Source: Saccharomonospora piscinae
GTDB lineage: Bacteria; Actinomycetota; Actinomycetes; Mycobacteriales; Pseudonocardiaceae
Direction of reading: 5' to 3'
NCBI RefSeq assembly: GCF_005862235.1
Contig: NZ_VCEK01000003.1
Coordinates: 328,480 to 392,479 of the forward strand
DNA length: 64,000 nt
Both the position numbers and the translations under genes were made by a program. Of the stretch, positions 42,791 to 51,949 are shown piece by piece (the first letter of the stretch is position 1; every line of letters starts with the position of its first letter). The notes beneath the pieces are model-generated. The model saw only the letters and a program-made list of their open reading frames with translations. It was not told the DNA's origin and made no database searches.

Positions 42791-44331
42791 CGCTGGCGCA
42801 GGAGCCGTTTCCGTGCGACCCAGCCGGTCAGGCCCGCGACGGCCACCACGAGCGCCCCGAGCGCCACCAGCGCGCTGACCGGCGCGCCGGACATGGTGGC
42901 GGACTGCGACGTCGCCGTCGGTTGCGTCCCGGCCGGAATGGTGCGGGGGACCTCGTCGGCGACGTTGCTGATCCGCAATTCCAGCGTGTCGCCCGGGTGG
43001 AGTTCCCCGCACGCGGACGGCGGGTTCTCCGGGTCGAAGGCGTCGCCGTAGCCCTGGGGCGGCGTCACCTCGATGACGCAGACCGTCTGTGGTGTGCGGA
43101 GGTCCTCGATCGTGACGAGACCGTTCTCGCCCTCGGTGGTGACCACCAGTGGCTCGCCGTCCGAGTCCACGAGGTCCTCACCGTCGGCGCCGACGGCGGG
43201 GGAGGTCTTGTCCTCCGCCGTGAGCCGCAACGGGACACCCGCGATGCCCTCGCCGGTCTCGTCGTCCACCTTGGTGACCTTGACGACGCCGGGTGCGGGC
43301 ACGGCCGTGGTGGCGGCCTCGGCGGTCAGCGTCTGCTCGCCACCGGTGGAGACCACCCGCTGAGTGTCGGCCGTCACCGGGTCGCGGACGTAGGGCCGCT
43401 CGGCGGGGGCGGTCAGCGTCGCCGTGACGGAGGGCTGCTCACCCGTCGCAGCCGCGGTCAGGGTCGCGTTGCCACCCTCGTCCGTGACCACGGTGACGGT
43501 CTCGCCGTTCTCACCGTTCTCGTCGGTCGTCCCGGCATCGCCCGAGCCCGGTGCGGCGGCACCGTCGGCACCGGTGCTCTCGGCGTTGCCGGTGCTCTCG
43601 GCCTCGTCGGCGGGCGGGTCGCCCTCGGCGTCACCCGCGTCGCCGGGCGCGAGGTCGGTCAGCGCGAGCTCGACCTCGACCCCCGGAATGCCCGTCCCGT
43701 CGGCGTTCGTGACACTCACCATCCAGTCCGCCGGGGTGTCGATGATCTGCTCACCCTCGGGTGCGGTCACGTTCGCGGTCCACGGTCCCCGGTTGGCCTC
43801 GGCGTCGGAGCGCAGGGCTTCCACGGCGTCCTGCGCGCCCTGCGGCAGCTTGGCGAACTGCGCTTCGACGTCGTAGCCGATCTCGGTGAACGGCTTCGAC
43901 GGATCGAGGTCGGCGGGACTGCGCGGCGCGGCCGTCCAGGAGTGCAGGAGGTGGGCCAGTGCGGCGGCCTCGTCGGCATCGGTGGTGTCGCCGTAACGCA
44001 GCAGCAGGTAAGAGATGTTGGCGGCGACGTCGGACTCCAGCGGATCACCCCACTTGGTGAGCAACTCGTCGCCCGGTTCGTAGTGTTCGGTGCTGTCCGG
44101 TGCCTTGAGTGCGAACGACACGCAGAACACGTGCTCGCCGTCCACGACGTAGGAGCCGAGCCAGTCGTAGTCCCGGTCGCGGTCGCCCCAGGACTGTCCT
44201 GGCGTGGTTCGGTGGCCGATGCCCTCCTCGACCTCGGCCGACGCGGCGGGCGCGACGACCACGAGGGACAGTGCGCCCAGCAGGGCGACGAGGGCCAGGC
44301 GGACGGCCGTGGCCAGACGTCTTCGAGTCAC
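42787..44331 (-). CDS. thioester-domain surface protein (TQXA/SpaA-like)
   Basis: A 514-residue secreted wall-associated protein. Signal peptide about 1-32 (LALVALLGALSLVVVAPAASA), then a TQXA-type thioester domain with VFCVSFALKAP (Cys70) that can form an intramolecular Cys-Gln bond for covalent host or surface attachment. An Ig-like segment (about 190-330) contains an acidic Glu/Gly/Thr linker, and a SpaA/Cna-B domain (about 345-440, VKVTKVDDETGEGIAGVPLRL) follows. The C-terminus is a helix plus VARKRLLRQR, a sorting-signal layout, but the pentapeptide before it reads ATMSG, not LPxTG or LAxTG. GTG at 44331; an ATG at 44367 is possible. Confidence 0.85.
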   Translation of the reverse strand: MTRRRLATAVRLALVALLGALSLVVVAPAASAEVEEGIGHRTTPGQSWGDRDRDYDWLGSYVVDGEHVFCVSFALKAPDSTEHYEPGDELLTKWGDPLESDVAANISYLLLRYGDTTDADEAAALAHLLHSWTAAPRSPADLDPSKPFTEIGYDVEAQFAKLPQGAQDAVEALRSDAEANRGPWTANVTAPEGEQIIDTPADWMVSVTNADGTGIPGVEVELALTDLAPGDAGDAEGDPPADEAESTGNAESTGADGAAAPGSGDAGTTDENGENGETVTVVTDEGGNATLTAAATGEQPSVTATLTAPAERPYVRDPVTADTQRVVSTGGEQTLTAEAATTAVPAPGVVKVTKVDDETGEGIAGVPLRLTAEDKTSPAVGADGEDLVDSDGEPLVVTTEGENGLVTIEDLRTPQTVCVIEVTPPQGYGDAFDPENPPSACGELHPGDTLELRISNVADEVPRTIPAGTQPTATSQSATMSGAPVSALVALGALVVAVAGLTGWVARKRLLRQR

Positions 44332-44656
44332 GGGTTCGAAACCCCCAGAGTCGGTCGGTATCCCCATACACCGGCGTGGCGCTTCCGGTGGCCGCGCCGG
44401 TCGCTCACCTGCCCGTGAGAATGACGTGTGACACACCCGCGGGGCAATCCACCAGGCGGTGGACGTGTGGGGGCCGTTTCGGGAGGATGCGGGGTGGAAG
44501 GCGCCCGTGCTCGCTGTTGTTTCGCGCCACCCGGGCACGGTGGTGCCACGAGACGCGAGTGAGCCGGTAAAGTGGCCTTTACTCGATTGACGGGAACCAA
44601 TCGGCGCGTGCGGGCGTTGAACCCGATGCAAGTGCCGAAAGATCCAGGAGGATCAG
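44332..44656. other. divergent intergenic region
   Basis: These 325 bases between the surface-protein gene and the BI-1 gene contain no supportable ORF. There is an ECF-like promoter at 44592-44618 and the AGGAGG of the BI-1 gene (44646-44651). A GTCCACC..GGTGGAC inverted pair occurs around 44448-44466. I see nothing else. Confidence 0.6.
44592..44618 (+). promoter_or_regulatory. ECF sigma-type promoter
   Basis: GGGAAC (44592-44597) and CGTT (44615-44618), 17 bases apart, match the extracytoplasmic-function sigma pattern GGAAC-N16/17-CGTT. It is placed 39 bases before the BI-1 start. Confidence 0.55.
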
Positions 44657-45487
44657 GTGCGAACTACCAGCAACCCCGCCTTCCGGAACCTGCCCGCGGC
44701 GGGCTCCTCCTATGCGGGCTTCAACCAGCCGCAGGGCGCGCAGCCCGGGTACGGACCGCCGCCGGTGGCCGGTGGGCCGCAGGCACCGTCCGGTGCCGAC
44801 AGCAGGCCGATGACGGTCGACGACGTCGTGATGAAGACGGGCGCGTCCCTCGGCGTGACCCTGCTCGTCGGCGTGATCACCGCGGTGTGGGCGCAGACGC
44901 AGATGGCCGCGGGCTCCAGCGGGGCCGTCACGGGCGCCATGATCGGCGGGATGCTCGTCGGGCTGGTGCTGGCTCTGATCATCGCGTTCAAGCAGATCGC
45001 CAGTGCCCCGATGACGCTCGCCTACTCGGCGGCGGAGGGCGTCTTCCTCGGCGCGATCACCGGCGTCTTCGAGATGATCTATCCGGGCATCGCGCTGCAG
45101 GCGATCCTCGGCACGGCCGCGGTCTTCGTCGTCATGCTCGTGGTCTACAAGACCGGCGCGGTGAAGGTGACGCCCAAGTTCCGCAAGTGGATGATGGGCG
45201 CGCTCGGCGGCGTGCTGATCGTCATGCTGGTGAACCTGGTGCTGAGCCTGTTCGGCGTCAACACCGGGCTCAGGGACGGCGGCACCCTCGCGATCATCTT
45301 CAGCCTTGTGGTGATCGGTGTCGCGGCGTTCAGCTTCCTGCTCGACTTCGACATGGCCGACGAGGCGATCCGCCAGGGCGTGCCCGCCAAGTTCGCGTGG
45401 TTCGTGGCCTTCGGGCTGATGGTCACGCTGGTGTGGCTGTACCTGGAGATCCTGCGACTGCTGTCGTACCTCCAGGGCGGCGACTGA
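44657..45487 (+). CDS. Bax inhibitor-1/YccA-family membrane protein
   Basis: A 276-residue BI-1-like protein. Residues 1-50 are a Pro/Gly/Gln-rich cytoplasmic tail, followed by seven membrane helices from about 65 to 268. The family core ASAPMTLAYSAAEGVFLGAITGVFE (about 115-140) is clear, and FDMADEAIRQGVP near 235 carries the Asp residues linked to Ca2+ leak in BsYetJ. Start is GTG with AGGAGG five bases upstream. An ECF-type promoter suggests envelope-stress control. A perfect terminator separates it from the convergent thiolase gene. Confidence 0.92.
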   Translation: MRTTSNPAFRNLPAAGSSYAGFNQPQGAQPGYGPPPVAGGPQAPSGADSRPMTVDDVVMKTGASLGVTLLVGVITAVWAQTQMAAGSSGAVTGAMIGGMLVGLVLALIIAFKQIASAPMTLAYSAAEGVFLGAITGVFEMIYPGIALQAILGTAAVFVVMLVVYKTGAVKVTPKFRKWMMGALGGVLIVMLVNLVLSLFGVNTGLRDGGTLAIIFSLVVIGVAAFSFLLDFDMADEAIRQGVPAKFAWFVAFGLMVTLVWLYLEILRLLSYLQGGD

Positions 45488-45514
45488 GCTTTCGCGGCCC
45501 ACGCGAGAACGACC

Positions 45515-45546
45515 CAGGGCGCCCGGCCGACCGGCCGGGCGCCCTG
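45515..45546. terminator. bidirectional terminator
   Basis: A perfect 14-bp stem (45515-45528 with 45533-45546) around a four-base loop, between the convergent BI-1 and thiolase genes. Confidence 0.85.
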
Positions 45547-45563
45547 TCGCGTGCGGGGCTTTC

Positions 45564-46784
45564 TCAGCTGAGGCGTTCGAGCACCATCGCCATGCCCTGA
45601 CCACCGCCGACGCACATGGTCTCCAGGCCGAACTGCTTGTCGTGGTGACGCAGCGAGTTGAGCAGCGTGGTGGCGATGCGGGCACCGGTCATGCCGAACG
45701 GGTGGCCCACCGCGATGGCGCCGCCGTTGACGTTGAGCCGGTCGAGGTCGATGCCGAGGTCCTGATAGGAGGGGATCACCTGCGCGGCGAACGCCTCGTT
45801 GATCTCCACAAGGTCGATGTCGCCGATGCTCAGACCAGCCCTGGCGAGGGCCTGCCGTGACGCCTCGACGGGGCCGAGCCCCATGATCTCCGGCGAGAGC
45901 CCGGACACGCCCGTGGAGACGATGCGGGCCAGCGGCGTGATGCCCAGTTCGCGCGCCTTCGTGTCGCTCATGATCACGAGTGCGGCGGCGCCGTCGTTGA
46001 GCGGGCACGCGTTGCCTGCCGTGACCCGGCCGTCGGGCCGGAACGCCGGCTTCAGCGCCTCGACGCCGTCGAGCGTGACGCCGGGGCGGGGGCTGTCGTC
46101 GGCCGCGACGACGGTGCCGTCGGGCAGCGTCACCGGGGTGATCTCCTGGTCCCAGAAGCCGTCGGCGGCGGCCTTCTCGGCCAGGTTCTGCGACCGCACC
46201 GCGAACTCGTCCATCTCGCGCCGGGAGATGCCCTTGTGCCGGGCGAGGTTCTCTGCGGTCTGGCCCATCGCGACGTAGACGTCGGGAAGCAGGCCGTCCT
46301 CGCGGGGGTCGGTCCAGCCGTCGCCGCCGGTCTCGGCCCGCTGCTGGGTGCGGGCCTCGGCGTCGGCGAACAGCGGGTTGTGGGTGTCCGGCCAGGAGTC
46401 GGAGGTTCCGTTGACGGCCCTGGAGACGGTCTCCACGCCCGCCGAGACGAAGACGTCGCCCTCGCCCGCCCTGATGGCGTGCAGCGCCATGCGGGTGGTC
46501 TGCAGGCTCGACGAGCAGTATCGGGTGACGGTGCATCCGGGCAGGTGGTCGTAGCCGAGTTCGACGGCTACCACCCGGCCCATGTTGAAGCCCTGCTCGC
46601 CGCCGGGCAGGCCGCAGCCGAGCATGAGGTCGTCGATGTCGCGCGGGTCGAGCTGCGGCACCTTGTCGAGCGCCGCGCGCACCATCTGGGCCGTGAGGTC
46701 GTCCGGGCGCAGGTCCACCAACGAGCCCTTGCGGGCGCGTCCGATGGGCGAGCGGGCGGTGGACACGATGACGGCTTCCGGCAT
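45564..46784 (-). CDS. acetyl-CoA C-acetyltransferase (thiolase)
   Basis: A 406-residue thiolase, counterpart of mycobacterial FadA3, forming or cleaving acyl-CoA in beta-oxidation. The nucleophile is Cys90 in [17 protein letters not shown]; the [18 protein letters not shown] (His) and [13 protein letters not shown] (acid-base Cys) motifs follow. ATG at 46784 has AAGGAG at good spacing on the minus strand. A GCTAAGC..GCTTAGC palindrome 20 bases upstream is probably the operator of a TetR-type lipid regulator. Confidence 0.95.
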   Translation of the reverse strand: MPEAVIVSTARSPIGRARKGSLVDLRPDDLTAQMVRAALDKVPQLDPRDIDDLMLGCGLPGGEQGFNMGRVVAVELGYDHLPGCTVTRYCSSSLQTTRMALHAIRAGEGDVFVSAGVETVSRAVNGTSDSWPDTHNPLFADAEARTQQRAETGGDGWTDPREDGLLPDVYVAMGQTAENLARHKGISRREMDEFAVRSQNLAEKAAADGFWDQEITPVTLPDGTVVAADDSPRPGVTLDGVEALKPAFRPDGRVTAGNACPLNDGAAALVIMSDTKARELGITPLARIVSTGVSGLSPEIMGLGPVEASRQALARAGLSIGDIDLVEINEAFAAQVIPSYQDLGIDLDRLNVNGGAIAVGHPFGMTGARIATTLLNSLRHHDKQFGLETMCVGGGQGMAMVLERLS

Positions 46785-46803
46785 CGGGACACTCCTTCGG
46801 GTC

Positions 46804-46821
46804 GCTAAGCGGTTGCTTAGC
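46804..46821. promoter_or_regulatory. TetR-type operator before thiolase
   Basis: GCTAAGCGGTTGCTTAGC is an inverted repeat with seven paired bases each side of a four-base centre. CTAAGC-N4-GCTTAG sites are typical of TetR repressors of fatty-acid genes; no such regulator is next to it. Confidence 0.75.
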
Positions 46822-46872
46822 TCCATCCTGCCCCGCGCGTCCCGGATTGCAAAGTGGCCACCGGCCCCGGCG

Positions 46873-48705
46873 TCAGGAGACCGGGGTGATCCGGCCCGCA
46901 CCGCCCTCCGGGTAGTCGGCCGCGGTCACGGTGCCACCGAGGCCCTCAACCAGGTGACCCTGCACCGCTTGCTGATAGGTGACGCCCACGCTGGTGAACG
47001 GCAGGTCGGCGAACGGGTAGCCGTCGCCGCCGCGGGCGGAGAAGTCGTTGGTCGCCACCGAGACGCCGGGACCGGCCACGACCTCACCGTCGGCGACGAG
47101 GACCGTGCCGTCGGCCAGCACCACGTCCCGTACCCGCTCGCCCGGCGTCACGATCTCGTGCGTGCCCTCCCGGACCTCCTGTGCTTGCCGGGCCGGGTCG
47201 TAGGTGAACGACAGCCCCGCCACCTGCATGAACGCGCCCGCCGCGTCGGGAGCGGCGGCGACACCGCGTTCGAGCAGCTGCCGGAGCACGTCCCGGGGTA
47301 CGTCGGGAACCACGGCGACGAAGTTGGCGAACGGGGCGACGTCGTAGGTGTCCAGTGCCGTCAGCTCACCCGGGGCGAGCACAGAGTCGTTGCGAATGCC
47401 TCCGCCGTTCTGGATGGCGACCCGCGGGGCGGCGACACCGTAGTCGTCGGCGTTCTCGCGGCCCGCCCGGAGCAGGCTGTCGGCCACCAGGCTGCCGAGG
47501 TTGGTCTCGCGGCTGCGGACCTCGGCCCGCACCCCGTTCAGCGGCACCTCGCTGCGCGCGAGAATTTCGTCCGCGAGCGAGCTGACGTGCTCGGCGACGG
47601 GCTTCTCGACCTCGGCCCGCACCACTGGGTCACCGGCCACGGCGTCCGGGCCGACGCCGGAGACGCGCACCGGGCCGGTGGACCGCTCGTCCACGCCCAG
47701 CACCGCGCCGTGCCGGTCGAAGTTCAGCACCAGCCTGCCGACGTACTTGTAGTCACCGGGGACCGTCACCACCGGGACGCGGTGGCCGTCGGCGTCGTCG
47801 GCCCAGAGCGGGAACCCGCGTTCCGCGACGTCGCCGGGGATCAGCCGGTCACCCGCGTCGGCGAGGATCTCGCCACCGCCGGCGCCCACCACGGCGTCCA
47901 CACCGCGAAGCCGGGGTACGAGCGCCAGCTCGTTGTCGATGTCCTGCAGGTGGCTGACCAGCACGATCTTGTCGACCCCGAGGGAGCCGAGGTCGTCCGC
48001 GTGCGCGTTGGTGATCTCGGCGAGCTCAGGGCGCACTTCCACGTCGCGGGGACTGGAGATGGCGGGCAGTTCGGGTGTCGTGAGCCCGATGAGGCCCACC
48101 CGCTCACCCCGCGTGCGCAGCACGGTGCTCTCCACAAGTGTGCCGTCGGCGGCATGCGCGGCGAGTTCCGGCTCACCGGAGACGTCGAGGTTCGCGCTGA
48201 CGAACGGCAGCGAGTCGCCCGCCGTGTCGAGGAAGCGATCGAGGACGTCGGGGCCGAAGTCGAAGTCGTGGTTGCCCAGCGCGCTCGCGTCCAGGTCGAG
48301 GTGTTCCAGCGCGAGCGCGTCGTAGAACGGCGCGCCCTCGACCGTGCTGGCCGCGTACTCGGGGCCCGCGAGGAAGTTGTCGCCTCCGGACAGGGCGATC
48401 TCGCCGCGACGGCCGGCCTGGCCGGGGCCCGGCTTCCCGGTCGTCGCCTCCGCGCGCAGCCGGTCCAGCAGCGCCGCCGCCCGGGACGGGCTGCCGTAGG
48501 GCCGGTCGCCGCCGTCCACGATCGGGCCCTCGTCCGTACCGTCGCCGTGCACGCCGAGCAGCGCGGACTCCGCGTCGTTGCTGAACAGCACGGTGAGGGT
48601 GAAGTCGGCACGGCCGGGCCGCTCCGCCGAGGCGGGCGCGACGGCGACGCCCAGCACGGTGGCGGTGGCGAGCGCGCACGCGGCGGTCTTGCGGAGGGAT
48701 CTCAC
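46873..48705 (-). CDS. secreted bifunctional metallophosphatase/5'-nucleotidase
   Basis: A 610-residue exported 5'-nucleotidase (UshA/CD73 family). Signal peptide 1-27 (ACALATATVLGVAVAPASA). The metallophosphatase domain has SNDAE, SGGDNFLAGPEY, LGNHDFDFGPDVL (metal-binding NHDFD), VSHLQDID and an Asp-rich tail, and the C-terminal nucleotide-specificity domain has ETNLGSLVADSLL, IQNGGGIRND and NDFSARGGDGYPF. The first metal motif (usually DxHG) appears as NDAES, a change worth checking. GTG at 48705 follows GAGGAG. Confidence 0.93.
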   Translation of the reverse strand: MRSLRKTAACALATATVLGVAVAPASAERPGRADFTLTVLFSNDAESALLGVHGDGTDEGPIVDGGDRPYGSPSRAAALLDRLRAEATTGKPGPGQAGRRGEIALSGGDNFLAGPEYAASTVEGAPFYDALALEHLDLDASALGNHDFDFGPDVLDRFLDTAGDSLPFVSANLDVSGEPELAAHAADGTLVESTVLRTRGERVGLIGLTTPELPAISSPRDVEVRPELAEITNAHADDLGSLGVDKIVLVSHLQDIDNELALVPRLRGVDAVVGAGGGEILADAGDRLIPGDVAERGFPLWADDADGHRVPVVTVPGDYKYVGRLVLNFDRHGAVLGVDERSTGPVRVSGVGPDAVAGDPVVRAEVEKPVAEHVSSLADEILARSEVPLNGVRAEVRSRETNLGSLVADSLLRAGRENADDYGVAAPRVAIQNGGGIRNDSVLAPGELTALDTYDVAPFANFVAVVPDVPRDVLRQLLERGVAAAPDAAGAFMQVAGLSFTYDPARQAQEVREGTHEIVTPGERVRDVVLADGTVLVADGEVVAGPGVSVATNDFSARGGDGYPFADLPFTSVGVTYQQAVQGHLVEGLGGTVTAADYPEGGAGRITPVS

Positions 48706-48840
48706 GGGGTCTCCTCGATCATCACACGGACGACGTAGGCGGTGAGCTAACCACACGGGTCCTAATCGGACAATGCTTCGGGCAGGGTCGGCGACGATGG
48801 TCGGTTCACCACCGGCCTCTCCCGTGGCGCGGCGACTGTT

Positions 48841-48846
48841 TACCCT
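48841..48846 (+). promoter_or_regulatory. -10 box of leaderless cbs promoter
   Basis: TACCCT lies six bases before the cbs ATG, and no Shine-Dalgarno is present, as expected for transcription beginning at the start codon. Confidence 0.6.
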
Positions 48847-48852
48847 GGTGAC

Positions 48853-50226
48853 ATGGATTACGCCGAACACGTCATGGACCTCGTGGGCGACACCCCGTTG
48901 GTCAGGCTGAACGCCCTCACCCAGGGTGTCGAACCGCTCGTGCTCGCCAAGGTCGAGTACCTCAACCCGGGCGGGAGCGTGAAGGACAGGATCGCCCTGC
49001 GGATGATCGAGGCCGCCGAGGCGTCCGGACAGCTGCGCCCCGGCGGCACGATCGTCGAGCCCACCTCCGGCAACACCGGGGTCGGCCTGGCCATGGCCGC
49101 GCAGCGCAAGGGGTACCGGTGCGTGTTCGTGTGCCCCGACAAGGTCAGCGAGGACAAGCGCAACGTGCTCAAGGCCTACGGCGCCGAGGTCGTCGTCTGC
49201 CCCACGGCCGTGCCGCCCGAGCACCCGGAGTCGTACTACAACGTCTCCGACCGGCTGGCCCGCGAGATCGAGGGCGCGTGGAAGCCGAACCAGTACGCCA
49301 ACCCGCAGAACCCCGAGAGCCACTATCACTCCACCGGCCCCGAGATCTGGCAGCAGACCGAGGGCAGGGTCACCCACTTCGTCACGGGTGTCGGCACCGG
49401 CGGCACCATCTCCGGGACCGGACGCTACCTCAAGGACGTCTCCGAAGGGCGGGTGCGCATCGTGGGCGCCGACCCCGAGGGCTCGGTGTACTCGGGTGGC
49501 AGCGGCAGGCCCTACCTGGTCGAGGGCGTCGGTGAGGACTTCTGGCCCGACACCTACGACCGCTCGGTCGCCGACGAGATCATCCCGGTCTCCGACACCG
49601 ACTCGTTCACCGTGACGCGCAGGCTCGCCAGGGAGGAAGGGCTGCTGGTGGGCGGCTCGTGCGGCATGGCCGTCGCCGCCGCGCTGGAGCTGGCGAAACG
49701 CTGCGGGCCGGACGACGTCATCGTGGTGCTGCTGCCCGACGGCGGGCGCGGTTACCTCGGCAAGATCTTCAACGACGGCTGGATGTCCTCGTACGGGTTC
49801 CTGCCGCCCGAGTCGCAGGACGCGACGGTCGGGGAGGTGTTGCGGCGCAAGGACGGCACCCTGCCCGACCTGGTCCACACCCACCCGACCGAGACGGTGG
49901 CCGTCGCCGTGGCGATCCTGCGTGAGTTCGGGGTGAGCCAGATGCCCGTCGTCAGTGCCGAGCCGCCGGTGATGGCGGCCGAGGTTGTGGGCGCGGTCAA
50001 CGAGCGCGACCTGCTGGACGCCCTGTTCACGGGCAAGGCGGCGCTGGCCGACTCGCTGGCCGATCACATGTCGCCGCCGCTGCCCACCATCGGCGCGGGC
50101 GAGCAGATCAGCTCCGCGATGAACGCGCTCGGCACGGCCGACGGCGCGATGGTGCTGGTCGACGGCAAGCCCGCGGGTGTGGTGACCAGGCAGGACCTGC
50201 TGGCGTTCCTCTCGGGGCACGCGTGA
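48853..50226 (+). CDS. cbs: cystathionine beta-synthase
   Basis: A 457-residue PLP enzyme condensing serine with homocysteine. The catalytic domain (1-320) has NPGGSVKDRIAL with the Schiff-base Lys, EPTSGNTGVGLA, GVGTGGTISGTGRYLK, and GGSCGMAVAAALELAK. Two C-terminal CBS domains (about 330-455) could bind S-adenosylmethionine. No haem-binding N-terminus is present, as is usual in bacteria. Position matches Rv1077, before pra-like and metB genes, so reverse and forward transsulfuration are encoded together. Confidence 0.95.
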   Translation: MDYAEHVMDLVGDTPLVRLNALTQGVEPLVLAKVEYLNPGGSVKDRIALRMIEAAEASGQLRPGGTIVEPTSGNTGVGLAMAAQRKGYRCVFVCPDKVSEDKRNVLKAYGAEVVVCPTAVPPEHPESYYNVSDRLAREIEGAWKPNQYANPQNPESHYHSTGPEIWQQTEGRVTHFVTGVGTGGTISGTGRYLKDVSEGRVRIVGADPEGSVYSGGSGRPYLVEGVGEDFWPDTYDRSVADEIIPVSDTDSFTVTRRLAREEGLLVGGSCGMAVAAALELAKRCGPDDVIVVLLPDGGRGYLGKIFNDGWMSSYGFLPPESQDATVGEVLRRKDGTLPDLVHTHPTETVAVAVAILREFGVSQMPVVSAEPPVMAAEVVGAVNERDLLDALFTGKAALADSLADHMSPPLPTIGAGEQISSAMNALGTADGAMVLVDGKPAGVVTRQDLLAFLSGHA

Positions 50227-50343
50227 GGTGACAGTGGTCATCGGACGCGCTGCCAGGGGCGTTACACCCTGAACAGTGCCGCATCCGATAGCGTGTGCGC
50301 GAGCGAAATCACCAAGGTCCTCGTCAAGGGGGTTCACGACCCA

Positions 50344-51837
50344 ATGAGTGCTCCGCAGCCACCGAACCAGCCCTGGGGTGGCGAGCAACAACCCCAGGGG
50401 CCGCCCAGCGGTCCGCAGCCACAGCAGAACAGCCCGTTCGGCACGTCCGAGCCGACGCAGGTGGTGCAGCCGCAGCAGCCCCAGGACTCCCAGGGCGAGC
50501 AGCAGCAACAGCAGTTCGGCGAGAGCCCCGAGCCCACCCAGGTCGTTCAGCCGAACCAGGGTGCGGGGCAGGGGGAGAACGCCGAGTCGACGCAGCTCGT
50601 GCCACCGAACTCGCAGCCGCAGCCCGCGATCCCGTACGCGCCCCCGCCGAGCGCGGCCGACAATCCGGCCGCGGTGAACCCCCAGGGCGGTTTCGGGCAG
50701 CAGTCCCCGGCCGGCGGTTTCGGTGCTCCGGGGCAGATGGGCCAGCCGGGCCAGATGGGTCAGATGGGGCAGCCGGGCCAGATGGGTCAGCCCGGCCAGC
50801 CCGGTCAGCCCGGGATGCCGGGAATGCAGTCGGGGCCGCAGCCGCAGCAGGGCTTCGGGCAGCCGGGCCAGTTCGGCCCGCCGCAGCAGGGTGGTTTCGG
50901 CCCTCCCCCCGGTCAGTTCGGTCCTCCCGGACAGCCGGGCTTCGGCGGTGGCCCCGGTGGCCCGGGAATGCCCGGCGGCGGGGGTGGGACGAACGTCGTC
51001 GGCATGATCGTCGGCGGGATCGTCGCGCTCCTCGGCCTCGTCTCGCTCATCTTCGCGTTCATCGACTTCGGTGATGCGAGCGAACTCAGTGACCTGATCG
51101 ACAGCGTGCCCAACGGGGGCCAGATCCTGGAACAGGCAGGCATCGCCTCGCCGGGAACGCTGATCTTCTACCTGATCCTGACCATGGTCGGTGCCGTGGC
51201 GACGATCGCGGGCGGCGTGCTGCTCGCGTTGGCGGGCAAGCTCAAGGGCGCGCTGCAGAAGCTCGTGCCGTTCGTTCTCCTCGGCGGCGGTGCGCTGCTG
51301 CTGGTCTCCGGCATCCTGCTGATGATCGGGACGACGGTCAACGACGAGTTCGCCCAGCAGTTCGGCGACATGGGCAGCCTCGGTACCGCGATGCTGTACC
51401 TGATCTTCGGCATCCTCGTGCTCGCCGCCGGTGTCCTCGGGGTCCTTCCGGCCACGGCGAAGTTGCTCGGCCTCGGCGGTGGCTCCGGTGGCCCGGGCGG
51501 TTTCGGTGGCCCCGGCGGCTTCGGCCAGCCGGGTCAGCCGGGGGGTTTCGGCCAGCCCGGTGGCTTCGGTCAGCCGGGCCAGCCCGGTCAGCCCGGTCAG
51601 CCGGGTGGCTATGGCCAGCCGGGCCAGCCGGGCCAGCCGGGCCAGCCCGGTGGCTTCGGGCAGCCCGGCGGGCAGTACCCGCCGAGCGGTGGTTTCGCTC
51701 AGCCCGGTGGATACGGTCAGCCGGGTCAGCCCGGTGGCTTTGGTCAGCCGGGCCAGCCGGGTGGTTATGGTCAGCCCGGCCAGCCGGGCCAGTCCGGCGG
51801 GTTCGGTCAGCCGGGGCAGCCGCCGCAGCAGTGGTGA
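50344..51837 (+). CDS. Pra-like Gln/Gly/Pro-repeat membrane protein
   Basis: A 497-residue protein in the position of the mycobacterial proline-rich antigen (Rv1078). N-terminal 215 residues are Gln/Pro/Gly-rich with TQVVQP repeats and GQPGQMGQ runs. Four helices follow (about 220-245, 277-300, 307-330, 345-368), and a final 120-residue tail is [11 protein letters not shown] repeats. The tails are probably disordered. Function is unknown. ATG at 50344 has AAGGGGG 12 bases upstream. Confidence 0.88.
   Translation: MSAPQPPNQPWGGEQQPQGPPSGPQPQQNSPFGTSEPTQVVQPQQPQDSQGEQQQQQFGESPEPTQVVQPNQGAGQGENAESTQLVPPNSQPQPAIPYAPPPSAADNPAAVNPQGGFGQQSPAGGFGAPGQMGQPGQMGQMGQPGQMGQPGQPGQPGMPGMQSGPQPQQGFGQPGQFGPPQQGGFGPPPGQFGPPGQPGFGGGPGGPGMPGGGGGTNVVGMIVGGIVALLGLVSLIFAFIDFGDASELSDLIDSVPNGGQILEQAGIASPGTLIFYLILTMVGAVATIAGGVLLALAGKLKGALQKLVPFVLLGGGALLLVSGILLMIGTTVNDEFAQQFGDMGSLGTAMLYLIFGILVLAAGVLGVLPATAKLLGLGGGSGGPGGFGGPGGFGQPGQPGGFGQPGGFGQPGQPGQPGQPGGYGQPGQPGQPGQPGGFGQPGGQYPPSGGFAQPGGYGQPGQPGGFGQPGQPGGYGQPGQPGQSGGFGQPGQPPQQW
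51480..51830 (+). repeat. coding repeats (GQPGGFGQP units)
   Basis: The 3' third of the Pra-like gene is made of near-identical GGTCAGCCGGGC-type codon blocks encoding Gly-Gln-Pro-Gly. A shorter array lies at about 50730-50900. Both should be prone to length changes. Confidence 0.9.
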
Positions 51838-51851
51838 CGTTCTGACACGAC

Positions 51852-51902
51852 AAGGGCCGTGGGTTGACCTGGCGTACGCGCGCCGGATCGCCCACGGCCC
51901 TT
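51852..51902. terminator. terminator after Pra-like gene
   Basis: A perfect 12-bp stem (51852-51863 with 51891-51902), extended by ACACGA/TCGTGT after a bulge, with a 27-base loop. It separates the Pra-like gene from metB. Confidence 0.8.
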
Positions 51903-51937
51903 CGTGTGCCGCGACGGCGGGGTCAGGGGGCCGCCCG

Positions 51938-51943
51938 TAGGCT
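51938..51943 (+). promoter_or_regulatory. -10 box of leaderless metB promoter
   Basis: TAGGCT, six bases before the metB ATG, with no Shine-Dalgarno. The arrangement is the same as at cbs. Confidence 0.6.
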
Positions 51944-51949
51944 GTGGGC

